From contig CAVOYR010000005.1 of assembly GCA_963700735.1 (NCBI GenBank), forward strand, positions 248,001-312,000: DNA of 64,000 nt. The letters run 5' to 3'. A model generated the notes under the pieces. It did not search any database and was not told where the DNA came from. It saw only the letters and a list, made by a program, of their open reading frames with translations. Shown piece after piece: positions 52,779 through 60,926 of this stretch. Position 1 is the stretch's first letter; each line of letters opens with the position of its first letter. The translations under genes were made by a program, and so were the position numbers. The stretch comes from Anderseniella sp963700735. GTDB lineage: Bacteria; Pseudomonadota; Alphaproteobacteria; Rhizobiales; Aestuariivirgaceae.

Positions 52779-52811
52779 CAGCCCCGCACATAGGGGTGAT
52801 GTGCGGGGCTG
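52779..52811 (-). terminator. Strong 13-bp hairpin, terminator for leftward transcription
   Basis: cagccccgcacat pairs perfectly with atgtgcggggctg around a 7-base loop. On the minus strand it is followed by TTTTATTC, a good U-tract; on the plus strand no U-tract follows. It therefore implies a leftward transcript arriving from 52.8-53.4 kb, where only a weak reading frame is seen. It could also help end the plus-strand gene. Confidence 0.75.
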
Positions 52812-52831
52812 CAACTCCAGAGATAGCGGAA

Positions 52832-53017
52832 CTACGCGTGCGAGGGGGCAGCTACACGCAATTCCATGTCTGACGGTGCTGGATTGACGGATCGTTTGGC
52901 AGGGGATTTCGGGGTCCACCAGCCCAGCGTTGCCAGTATCTCATTCGCTCGCTGGAAAAATACGCCTCCAGTTTGCGCCTCCGGCGATGCGCTTTTATGT
53001 CGGGACGCTTTCGCCAT
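52832..53017 (-). CDS. Possible small basic protein (61 residues), low confidence
   Basis: A 61-codon reading frame starting MAKASRHKSASPEAQ and continuing GGVFFQRANEILATLGWWTPKS. It has no recognisable family, no signal peptide and only a weak GGG before the ATG. Its codon use is less GC-biased at third positions than neighbouring genes. The main support is position: it reads toward the strong leftward terminator 21 bases beyond its stop. An untranslated RNA is an equally good explanation. Confidence 0.3.
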   Translation of the reverse strand: MAKASRHKSASPEAQTGGVFFQRANEILATLGWWTPKSPAKRSVNPAPSDMELRVAAPSHA

Positions 53018-53434
53018 GATGTGCCCAAATTAAGACATAGTTGCTCGGATGGCAAATCACGAAATACGTGAAGTCACCTGACCTATTGCATGGCTGGCAT
53101 TCGGCGTACGCAGGAGGACCGTCAACAGATAAGGGCCCTGGCGGACTTATGTGTGCCGCGCAGGACCCGATTGGCGCTTTGGCCTGTTCCGGTAGTCAAA
53201 ACCGGTTATTTCATGACCGGCGTTATATGGCCGGAATGTATGTCTGATCTGATTGTCTGAATTGCTGCAGGGAAGGATAATCGCCCGTGGCAGTGCGATG
53301 ACTGCTCCAGACCACATCCTGCTACAGCCGGTTACGCTTAGGTGGAACCATTTTCGTAGACCTCCATGTTCAGAGTAACCGGATGGTGCGATAGCGCCGG
53401 ATGATCGTCAAATCACGAATAGGGTCAGGCCTGC
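53018..53434. other. 417-base region without a recognised gene
   Basis: It separates the weak 61-codon frame from the alpha/beta hydrolase gene. Base composition is closer to 50% GC than the rest of the window. It holds a long imperfect inverted repeat around 53328-53384 (ccggttac ... gtaaccgg, enclosing a smaller partial pairing) and a ggccgg/ccggcg-rich patch near 53210-53235. I looked for tmRNA, 6S RNA, RNase P RNA and tRNA signatures and found none. A small RNA or decayed gene is possible. Confidence 0.45.
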
Positions 53435-54139
53435 TTACGCATCCCGGGCGAGCCAGTCACGCAACTGGCCGTTGACATCGAACGACACTTCCAGCGTCGA
53501 CAGGTGCCCGCTGCCAGGCAGGATCACCAGCTTCGAGTGTTTGATGTTATCAGCCATTTCCATTGCAAACCCGGGCGGTGTGATCACGTCGAGCGCGCCC
53601 GTCAGGACGAGCGTTGCCACCTCGATGCCGGCCAGCATGGGCCGATAGTCGTCACGGGTCATGATGGCGGCCATCTGCCGCCGGTAGGCGTCTTCGCCCG
53701 TGTCCTTCGCCATCTCGACAATGATCTCGCGCAACCCGGCGTCCCCTGCCCGGTGTTCAGCGACCAATCGCGGCGCCAGCATTTCGGTGGTAATTTCCAG
53801 GAAGCGGCCGTCATCGGCCATCTGCAACTGCTCGCGGCGCATGGCCGTGATCTCCGGCGTATCAGGCCGTGCCTTGCCATCCAGCAGGGCCAGCCGGGTG
53901 ACGCGGTCCGGTGCCTGGCGCATGATCTCCAGCGACAGGTAGACCCCCATCGACAGCCCGGCGAGCGCGAACCTGTCCGGTGCCTTGTCGAGGATCTGCG
54001 CTGCAATGGCGGCCATGCTGTCAGCGCCGGTATGGTCTGCCACCAGTACCTGCCGCTCGCCCGCGAATGCCTCGACCTGGGGTGCGAACAGGGCAGCGGT
54101 ACACAGCAGCCCCGGAATAAGCAGCAAGGGTTCAGGCAT
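53435..54139 (-). CDS. Alpha/beta hydrolase
   Basis: A 234-residue serine hydrolase of the alpha/beta fold. The oxyanion region LLLIPGLLCTAALFAPQVEAF opens the chain; the nucleophile elbow is LAGLSMGVYLSLEIM (Ser); Asp is likely in LTGALDVITPPGFA and His in ILPGSGHLSTLE, completing the triad. The fold covers esterases, lactonases and C-C hydrolases; nothing here narrows it. The start MPEPLLLIPG has GGAG 10 bases upstream; the frame continues upstream over the antisense of dtd without any similarity. Confidence 0.88.
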   Translation of the reverse strand: MPEPLLLIPGLLCTAALFAPQVEAFAGERQVLVADHTGADSMAAIAAQILDKAPDRFALAGLSMGVYLSLEIMRQAPDRVTRLALLDGKARPDTPEITAMRREQLQMADDGRFLEITTEMLAPRLVAEHRAGDAGLREIIVEMAKDTGEDAYRRQMAAIMTRDDYRPMLAGIEVATLVLTGALDVITPPGFAMEMADNIKHSKLVILPGSGHLSTLEVSFDVNGQLRDWLARDA

Positions 54140-54211
54140 GGCGGCGGCTCCTGCAGTGTGACCGGCAATTTCCATTGTGTTGTACCTGCGGCTTGGGCAA
54201 AGTCCAATGCC

Positions 54212-54655
54212 ATGAGAGCACTGATCCAGAGGGTGTCGGAAGCCCGCGTCACCATCGACGGGCGCGTGGCGGGCGAGATCGGTCCAGGGCTGCTGGTTCT
54301 GGTGTGCGCCATGCAGAACGACGCCGAAGGCCAGTCGCTGTGGCTGGCCCGCAAGATCGTCAACCTGCGCATCTTCCGCGACATGGCCGGCAAGATGAAC
54401 AAGTCGCTGCTGGACGTGGGCGGATCGGTGCTGGTGGTCAGCCAGTTCACGCTGGCGGCCGAAACAAAGGGCAACCGGCCCGGCTTTTCCACTGCTGCCC
54501 CGCCCGACCTTGGCCGCAAGCTGTACGACCACTTCTCGGCGCAGTTGCGCGGCCACGGGCTGACCGTGGCCAATGGCGAATTCGGTGCCGACATGAAGGT
54601 ATCGCTGGTCAATGATGGCCCTGTCACCATCTGGCTCGACACCGAGGACCGCTAA
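54212..54655 (+). CDS. dtd: D-aminoacyl-tRNA deacylase
   Basis: Removes D-amino acids (and glycine from tRNA-Ala) mischarged on tRNA. 147 residues, exact family length. The N-terminus MRALIQRVSEARVTIDGRVAGEIGPGLLVLV, the Ser-Gln-rich active site VSQFTLAAETKGNRPGFSTAAPP and the cross-subunit Gly-Pro segment VNDGPVTIWLDTE are all present. It is the first gene of a rightward run with the B12-binding enzyme after 22 bases. A functional tie to that enzyme is not evident. Confidence 0.96.
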   Translation: MRALIQRVSEARVTIDGRVAGEIGPGLLVLVCAMQNDAEGQSLWLARKIVNLRIFRDMAGKMNKSLLDVGGSVLVVSQFTLAAETKGNRPGFSTAAPPDLGRKLYDHFSAQLRGHGLTVANGEFGADMKVSLVNDGPVTIWLDTEDR

Positions 54656-54677
54656 GCCCCCACCAACCCAAGGCCCC

Positions 54678-56399
54678 ATGTTCAACCGTGCCGACATCCT
54701 GCCCGAACCGGACCTGCCAGATGCGTCTGCTTTGGCGCAGCAGGGCCGCGCGCTGGCGAAAGACTGGCAGGTCGGCCCGTCCGCCTTCCTGCGCGATCGT
54801 GGCGTTGTCTGCGAGGCCGACCACAAGCGCGCCGCCATGCGCGATGGCCGCATCCTGCAGCACGCGCAAATCGGCTGGCGGAGCCTGTCCAAGACCCGCG
54901 ATGCGTGGGCGCGCATCCATGGCGACTGCGACGCCAACGGCGTGAGCGTCGACCGCTATGGCATCTGCCTCGACTGGTCGATGGGCGTGCCACGGGACCA
55001 GCGCGCAGGCGCCATGCGCGGCACGGGGCTGATCCTCGGCGGGCCGGAGGATTTTGCGGCGTTGACCGGGGCAGCACCGGTCGCGCCGCACTTTGGCGAC
55101 TTCGTGCTGGGCTTTCCGGCCGCGATCGAGAACACCTGTGCGGCCCTTGCGGCGGGGGCGACCGCTATCGGCAACCTGGGGCAGTACTTCACCTTCCGGC
55201 TGCAGGGCGCGTCGGACGACATCGCCTGCACCTCTGCCACCGTCACCGCGCTGGCGCTGATCGCGGCACAACCGGTCGAGGTGCTGGTGCACTCCAACCT
55301 CGATGACGGCTTTGCCGCGCTGTTCCAGGATCTCGGCTCGGTGATGGGCGCGGTGCTGCTGGAACGCCACATCGGCGCGCTGGCGGGCGTGACGGTGAGC
55401 CATTGCTGGGGCCACCATTTCTCCAACCCGGTGCGGCGGCTGGCGTTTCACATGGCGCTGGCAGAAATTGCCGGCCAGACGCCCGGCACCATGATCTATG
55501 GCAACACCACGAGTTACAGGGGAACGCGTGCGCAGAACTTCGCGTCGCTGGCCGGCTATCTGTCGGTGGACGTGGCAGGCCAGCGCCTTGCCCCTACCGG
55601 GCATGCCATCAACCCGGTGCCGGTGACCGAGAACGAACGCATCCCGGATGTGGATGAGGTGATCGAGGCGCAACTGTTTGCCGGACGCCTGTGCGAGCAT
55701 GGCGCAGCTCACATGCCGCTACTGGATGCCGCCCCTGCGCGTGCACTGGCCCGCCACATCGTGGCGCGCGGACAGGCGTTCTTCGGGCGTGCCATGAAGG
55801 GGCTTGGCGAGGCCGGCATCGACACGGGCAACCCGTTTGAAATGCTGCTGGCCCTGCGGCGGCTGGGCGGCAGGCGGCTGGAGACGCTCTACGGGGCGCA
55901 ATCGGAAGCGACCCGCTCGGACATTGCCGAGGAAGTGGCCGGCATGGCCCGCACGCACCTCGCCCGGGTGCCGGCAGACCAGCGCGCCTCGCTGGCGCGG
56001 GCCGGCCTGCGCGTCGTCACTGCCACGACGGACGTACACGAGCACGGCAAGCTGGTGCTGGACGAGGTGCTGCAGCAGGCAGGCGCCGCGATCATCGACG
56101 GCGGCACTTCGGCGGAGCCGCACATGCTTGCCGCGCTGGCCCTGCGCGAGCGGGCGGATGCCGTGGCGCTGTCGACCTACAACGGCATTGCGCTGAGTTA
56201 TTACAATGCGTTGCGCGAACACCTTGGCAAATCGATTCCGGTTCTGATCGGTGGCCGGCTCAACCAGGTGCCTGAGACCTCCAACACCTTGCTGCCGGTC
56301 GACGTGGGCGGCCAGCTGGCGGCCGCCGGTGCCATCGTGTGCCGCGAGATCGAGGACGCCGTGCCCGCCCTGCTCACCACGCTGAAGGAGACGACATGA
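54678..56399 (+). CDS. Cobalamin-binding enzyme of unknown reaction (barrel plus B12 domain)
   Basis: A 573-residue cytosolic protein. The N-terminal ~400 residues look like an alpha/beta barrel: GDCDANGVSVDRYGICLDWSMG, GDFVLGFPAAIENTCAALAAG, AIGNLGQYFTFRLQG, SHCWGHHFSNPVRRLAFHM and MIYGNTTSYRGT. The C-terminal ~130 residues are a B12-binding domain with TDVHEHG (Asp-x-His-x-x-Gly, about 452-457) for the base-off/His-on mode, then STYNGIALSYYNAL and VLIGGRLNQ. The layout recalls the glutamate mutase epsilon chain or methylaspartate mutase with its B12 subunit fused. I do not know its substrate. It overlaps the next gene by ATGA. Confidence 0.8.
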   Translation: MFNRADILPEPDLPDASALAQQGRALAKDWQVGPSAFLRDRGVVCEADHKRAAMRDGRILQHAQIGWRSLSKTRDAWARIHGDCDANGVSVDRYGICLDWSMGVPRDQRAGAMRGTGLILGGPEDFAALTGAAPVAPHFGDFVLGFPAAIENTCAALAAGATAIGNLGQYFTFRLQGASDDIACTSATVTALALIAAQPVEVLVHSNLDDGFAALFQDLGSVMGAVLLERHIGALAGVTVSHCWGHHFSNPVRRLAFHMALAEIAGQTPGTMIYGNTTSYRGTRAQNFASLAGYLSVDVAGQRLAPTGHAINPVPVTENERIPDVDEVIEAQLFAGRLCEHGAAHMPLLDAAPARALARHIVARGQAFFGRAMKGLGEAGIDTGNPFEMLLALRRLGGRRLETLYGAQSEATRSDIAEEVAGMARTHLARVPADQRASLARAGLRVVTATTDVHEHGKLVLDEVLQQAGAAIIDGGTSAEPHMLAALALRERADAVALSTYNGIALSYYNALREHLGKSIPVLIGGRLNQVPETSNTLLPVDVGGQLAAAGAIVCREIEDAVPALLTTLKETT

Positions 56400-57154
56400 C
56401 CCAGACAATCGGCATTATCGGTGCAGGCCACCTGATCCGGCACATGATGCCGGCGATGGCGAAAACCGGCTTCAGGTTCATCGTGTCCGAGCGCGGGCGG
56501 GCCACGTCCGAGTATCTGGCGGGCCATTATGGCGCGGACATTTTTGCCGACACCCAGGCCATCGTGAACGAGGCGGACATCGTCATCCTGGCGGTCAGGC
56601 CGTTCGATGCCGTCGCAGTGTGCAGCGACCTGGCCTTCAAGCAGCGGCAAACTGTGCTGAGCCTGTGTGCCGGCGTCGGGTCATCAGACCTTGTCCCCGC
56701 AATTGCCCCTGCCCGGCTGGTGATGGCCATGCCGGTGGTGGCAGCGCAGTTCGGCGAAAGCCCCACCCTGCTCTATCCTGACGACGAGCCGTGCCGCCAC
56801 CTGCTTGAGCCCTGCGGCCCGGTGCTGGCGCTGGAGCGCGAGGCAGACTTCGGCCCCGCCTCGACCATCGCGTGCTATTACGGCTGGGTGCAGGAACTGA
56901 TCGGCGAGATGGCCGGGTGGGTGTCGGCGCACGGCGTTGACGAGGACACGGCGCGGCAACTGGTGGCGCAAATGACGCGGGCCGGAGCAACCAGCGTGCT
57001 TGAACGCCCCGATGACAGCGTCCGCGCGCTGGTGGACGAGCTTGCCAGCCCGCGCTCGTTCACGCTGAAGGGGCTGGAGGTGCTGCGCGAGGCAGACGCC
57101 TTCACGCCGTGGAAACGAGCAGCGGCGGCGTTGTTTGAGCGAAAGGAAAGCTAG
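56396..57154 (+). CDS. Pyrroline-5-carboxylate reductase-like NAD(P)-dependent dehydrogenase
   Basis: A 252-residue protein resembling ProC. The dinucleotide fold opens IGIIGAGHLIRHMMPAMAKTG; ADIVILAVRPFDAVAVCSDL, VLSLCAGVGSSDLVPAI and RLVMAMPVVAAQFGES (in place of the ProC RxMPNxP motif) follow; the C-terminal helical dimerisation part ends with LDELASP-like DELASPRSFTLKGLEVL. The RVMPN motif is altered, so it may not make proline. It is translationally coupled to the B12 enzyme, which suggests it reduces or releases the product of that reaction. This link is inference. Confidence 0.78.
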   Translation: MTQTIGIIGAGHLIRHMMPAMAKTGFRFIVSERGRATSEYLAGHYGADIFADTQAIVNEADIVILAVRPFDAVAVCSDLAFKQRQTVLSLCAGVGSSDLVPAIAPARLVMAMPVVAAQFGESPTLLYPDDEPCRHLLEPCGPVLALEREADFGPASTIACYYGWVQELIGEMAGWVSAHGVDEDTARQLVAQMTRAGATSVLERPDDSVRALVDELASPRSFTLKGLEVLREADAFTPWKRAAAALFERKES

Positions 57155-57645
57155 CTTTGCCGGCGCGGTTCAGCCAGGGTGTTCAACATCACGCCGTGCA
57201 CCTCAACCGCAACCGGCATGGCCGTCGCCGGATCGAACCATGCCCGGCCGGCCATCTGGCCAGTCCGGACACCTTGGCCACCCTTGACATTCTTGCTCGC
57301 GCGCCACGCAGCGGACGGGCCATCAAACGGCACCGCCCAGCGCCCGCCATCTGCCTCGACGAACACCGTATCGGCGCTGCCTTCGCCGCCACCATCTTCC
57401 AGCTCGACCATGACGTCGCGCGCAACCGCAGTCGCGACCACACGCTGCCGGTGCAACTTGAATCGGATGGCCAGAAAGCCGCCAATCGCAAGCACCAGCC
57501 CCATCAGGCTGAAAACAACCGCGAGCGGCATCGGCATCGGTGGAACCATCACGCCCGGCGCGAATATCGCCCACTGAAATAGCAGGCCAATCGCAATCGC
57601 CGCGATGCCGCGCAGGGACACGTTGTTTCTGAACCAGCGATACAT
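57151..57645 (-). CDS. Membrane protein of unknown function, two transmembrane helices
   Basis: A predicted 164-residue protein. Two close membrane segments (GIAAIAIGLLFQWAIFAPG and LAVVFSLMGLVLAIGGFLAI) are followed by a soluble C-terminal domain (VVATAVARDVMVELEDGG ... WFDPATAMPVAVEVHGVML) of about 90 residues. This architecture occurs in many small proteobacterial membrane proteins (DUF3592-like proteins have similar order). An upstream ATG would add 16 residues and cannot be excluded; neither has a clear ribosome-binding site. Its stop shares CTAG with the convergent dehydrogenase. Confidence 0.68.
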   Translation of the reverse strand: MYRWFRNNVSLRGIAAIAIGLLFQWAIFAPGVMVPPMPMPLAVVFSLMGLVLAIGGFLAIRFKLHRQRVVATAVARDVMVELEDGGGEGSADTVFVEADGGRWAVPFDGPSAAWRASKNVKGGQGVRTGQMAGRAWFDPATAMPVAVEVHGVMLNTLAEPRRQS

Positions 57646-57933
57646 GGCGCGATCATGCGCGATAGTGATTGCCAGAGAATGAAGCCGATCCATCCATGGG
57701 ATGGATCCGGTTAACCCCGTTCAATTTGCCGCAAGCGTCATAAATTGACATTTGCCCTGCGAATCCGCATATCTAGCTGCGTACGCTCCGGCGCCGTGAA
57801 TGAGGTGCCGTGAAATGGCGTGAAGACATCCGGTCTTTTCGCCTGGCATCCATCAACCCGCGCCCGTCCGGCCGTTCCACAAGTTGAACCGCCCGCACCC
57901 GCGCACAATTACAAGAACGGTACATACTCCTAC

Positions 57934-59481
57934 ATGTCATTCGACACGCTTGGCCTTAGCGAAAAGGTCCTTACCGCCGTCAAGGCAGCCGGTTACACCG
58001 AAGCCACCAAGATCCAGGCAGAAGCCATCCCGCCCGCGCTCGCACGCCGCGACGTGCTGGGACTGGCCCAGACCGGCTCGGGCAAGACGGCCGCCTTCAC
58101 CCTGCCCATGCTGCACATCCTTGAAAAGGGCCGCGCCCGTGCCCGCATGCCGCGCACGCTCATTCTCGAGCCCACCCGCGAGCTTGCCGCCCAGGTGCAC
58201 GAAGCCTTCCAGCTGCTCGGCAAGAACCACAAGATCAACATCGCCCTGCTGATGGGTGGCGTGTCGTTCGAGGAGCAGAACAAGATCATCGACCGCGGTG
58301 CCGACGTGCTGATCGCAACGCCCGGACGCCTGCTCGACCACATCGAGCGCGGCAAGCTGATGCTCACCCACATCGAGATCTTCGTGGTCGACGAGGCTGA
58401 CCGCATGCTCGACATGGGCTTCATTCCAGATATCGAGCGCATCGCCAAGCTGCTGCCGCTGACCAAGCAGACGCTGTTCTTCTCGGCCACCATGCCGCCG
58501 GAAATCCAGCGCATCACCAACCAGTTCCTGCACAACCCGGTCGAGATCAAGGCGCAGGCGCTGTCATCTACCGCCGAGACGATCACCCAGAAAGCCGCCT
58601 ATGCGCCTTCCGAGGACACCGAGAAGCGCGACTTCCTGCGCGACCTGCTGCGCCAGCACTCGGACGTGGTGAAGAACGGCATCATTTTCGCCAACCGCAA
58701 GACCACTGTGGCTGTGCTGGAAAAGTCGCTGCAGAAGCATGGCTTCTCGTGCGGCGCGCTGCATGGCGACATGGACCAGCAGTCGCGCCTGCGCACGCTG
58801 GATGCCTTCCGCAACAACAAGATCACCTACCTGATCGCCTCGGACGTGGCCGCACGCGGGCTGGATATTCCCGAGGTCAGCCACGTCTACAACTACGATG
58901 TGCCGATCCACTCGGAAGACTATGTGCACCGCATCGGCCGCACCGGCCGCGCCGGCCGGCTGGGCAATGCCTACACCATGGTCACCTGGTCCGAATTCAA
59001 GGCGATCAAGGACATCGAGGCGCTGATCAAGAAGGACATCGAGTGGGACGGCGAACAGCCCTCCGAGGAAGACATTGCCGAGTTGATCGCCTCGCGCGGC
59101 AAGCGCCGCCGCGGCGGCAAGCCTGCCGGGCCGAAGGGCAAGTCGTCATCGCCCGCCCGCAAGGACGAGCCGCGCCGGGAACGCGCAGCCCGGCCTGCCC
59201 GCAAGGTTGAAGCTGAACCCGCCAGTGAAACCGTCGAGGCTGTGGCTGAAGACGTCCAGGCCGAACCGGCCCAGCGCAACAAGCCTGATGCCAAGCCCAA
59301 GCGTGAGCGCAGTGAGCGTTCAGAGCGTGGCGAACGCAGCGAACGTGGCGAACGCCGTGCACGTGGCGGCGGGCGTGATCGCGACAACGACAATGACAAC
59401 GACGGAAATGGCGGCGTGAACCGGTTTACCGAAGACACAATCCCGGCGTTCCTGTCGCGTCCGGTTCGCGTGGCGAGTTAA
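57934..59481 (+). CDS. DEAD-box RNA helicase, RhlE type
   Basis: A 515-residue ATP-dependent RNA helicase. All motifs are present: Q motif TKIQAEAIPPAL, I AQTGSGKT (about 45-52), Ia PTRELA, Ib TPGR, II VVDEADRMLDMGF, III SAT, IV IIFANRK, V ASDVAARGLDIP, VI HRIGRTGRAG. It is followed by a ~140-residue low-complexity basic tail with (R)SER/GER repeats and a DNDNDND run, likely an RNA-binding disordered extension. Such helicases act in ribosome assembly and mRNA decay, often cold-induced. The 288-base gap before it could hold a cold-shock type leader. Confidence 0.93.
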   Translation: MSFDTLGLSEKVLTAVKAAGYTEATKIQAEAIPPALARRDVLGLAQTGSGKTAAFTLPMLHILEKGRARARMPRTLILEPTRELAAQVHEAFQLLGKNHKINIALLMGGVSFEEQNKIIDRGADVLIATPGRLLDHIERGKLMLTHIEIFVVDEADRMLDMGFIPDIERIAKLLPLTKQTLFFSATMPPEIQRITNQFLHNPVEIKAQALSSTAETITQKAAYAPSEDTEKRDFLRDLLRQHSDVVKNGIIFANRKTTVAVLEKSLQKHGFSCGALHGDMDQQSRLRTLDAFRNNKITYLIASDVAARGLDIPEVSHVYNYDVPIHSEDYVHRIGRTGRAGRLGNAYTMVTWSEFKAIKDIEALIKKDIEWDGEQPSEEDIAELIASRGKRRRGGKPAGPKGKSSSPARKDEPRRERAARPARKVEAEPASETVEAVAEDVQAEPAQRNKPDAKPKRERSERSERGERSERGERRARGGGRDRDNDNDNDGNGGVNRFTEDTIPAFLSRPVRVAS

Positions 59482-59494
59482 GCAGAAAAGTGCC

Positions 59495-60841
59495 CTACTC
59501 GGCGGCCTGAAGGTCTGCCGAGGGGCGCACCGGCTTGCGGCCGATCTTGTTGCTGGCGGAGAACATCGCCAGCAGGTCGCCGCGCCAGCCATTGTGCTCG
59601 CGCGTCAGGCTGGCAACCGACCATACCCACACCAGTTCACCGGCGATGGCCGCCATGCCGATGGCCTCGATGCCGAAGTGCGGCACCAGCAGGCTGGCCA
59701 GTGCCAGGATGATGACGAACGACGCCAGGCACGCCCGGCCCAGCTTGCGCTGGCCACCGCCGAGCGACAGCAGGTGGACGTTCAGCCCGCCCAGGGCGCG
59801 AAGGCCCTGCGCCACCATGAGCAACAGCAACACGTAGTAGGCCGGCACATAGTCCGGGCCAAAAATGGACAGCATCCACCGGCCGAACACGGCAAACCCC
59901 AGCACGCCTGCAACGATCACCGCGATGCACGCGATGTTGGTGCGCAGCAACAGGCTGCGCGCCTGCTTGGGGTCGCGCTGGTGCAGGGCACCACTCAGGT
60001 CGCGCAGCACGAACTGCTGCGAAGCTTGCGTGAAGAAGCCGACCAGCGCGGTCAGCCGGATGGCCATGCCGACCTGCGCCACTTCGGCCTTTGGCAGCAG
60101 CATGGTGGCGACCAGCGTCAGGTAGTCGGCCATGGCGATCATGGAGGCGGCCACGATGACCAGCGGCCAGGCACGCGCGCTCCAGGTCTTGCCCAGCCGT
60201 ACGGAGGTGGTGTCCCTGCCCCAGTTGGTGATGCCGTGGCTGCCCAGCACCCGGCCGGAGACCCAGGCGGTCATGTAGCTCAGCACCACGAACGTTGCGG
60301 CCACCACCGCCAGCGACAGCGACCCGGTGACGAGAATCCAGCCACCCACGAACAGCAACAGCAGCAGCGTCTTGCCCATGAAGTCGGGCACGATGGTCAT
60401 CAGGTAGCGCCGCACGGCATTGGCCGCGGCCCCATTCAGCCGGATCATCGCGGTGGCCGGAGCAATCACCAGCCCGCACACCACGGCCAGCCGGGTGACG
60501 GTATCCACCGGTGCAAACAGCAGGAACGCGATGCCGGGGATGGCCAGCAGAAGGCCGAACTTGGCGATGTCATGGGCGGACTTGTCGAGAAACTTTCGCG
60601 CCATCTCGGGCCGGCCCTGCGCATGATAGCGGGCCAGCACGGTCAGCCCGAGGGTCGGATACCCGGCCGCAATCAGCAGGCCGGTGAAGGACGCCAGCGA
60701 GACCATCAGGAACCAGCCGCCCATTTCAGACGGCGTGAGCCAGCGGGCCAGCACGATCTGCAGAACAAAGCCGATCAGCGCCCCGGCGAGGCGAACCCCG
60801 ACGGCTGACAACAACAGACCTGCAATACGGCCAAATCCCAC
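59495..60841 (-). CDS. Polysaccharide flippase (Wzx-like)
   Basis: A 448-residue inner-membrane protein with about 12 helices. VGVRLAGALIGFVLQIVLARWLTPSEMGGWF opens helix 1 in the manner of MOP-superfamily flippases; the central FGRWMLSIFGPDYVPAYYVLLLLMVAQGLRALGG and the late VPHFGIEAIGMAAIAGELVWV match the second lobe. It differs from the flippase at 33.8 kb, so the genome has at least two. It is 85 bases downstream of the LpxL-like gene on the same strand, suggesting envelope assembly. Its stop lies 13 bases from the convergent helicase stop. Confidence 0.87.
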   Translation of the reverse strand: MGFGRIAGLLLSAVGVRLAGALIGFVLQIVLARWLTPSEMGGWFLMVSLASFTGLLIAAGYPTLGLTVLARYHAQGRPEMARKFLDKSAHDIAKFGLLLAIPGIAFLLFAPVDTVTRLAVVCGLVIAPATAMIRLNGAAANAVRRYLMTIVPDFMGKTLLLLLFVGGWILVTGSLSLAVVAATFVVLSYMTAWVSGRVLGSHGITNWGRDTTSVRLGKTWSARAWPLVIVAASMIAMADYLTLVATMLLPKAEVAQVGMAIRLTALVGFFTQASQQFVLRDLSGALHQRDPKQARSLLLRTNIACIAVIVAGVLGFAVFGRWMLSIFGPDYVPAYYVLLLLMVAQGLRALGGLNVHLLSLGGGQRKLGRACLASFVIILALASLLVPHFGIEAIGMAAIAGELVWVWSVASLTREHNGWRGDLLAMFSASNKIGRKPVRPSADLQAAE

Positions 60842-60926
60842 GGCAAATCACCCCCTGCGCCCCCAACGCTGCGGGCGCATGCAAACTGGCAACCTACGCC
60901 GGAGTGCTTAGCAAAGACTGAACAGG

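Noticed and set aside
53018..53434. Possible tmRNA, 6S RNA or RNase P RNA in the long noncoding region.
   Set aside because: No tag-coding frame, tRNA-like ends or conserved P-domain segments could be found on either strand.
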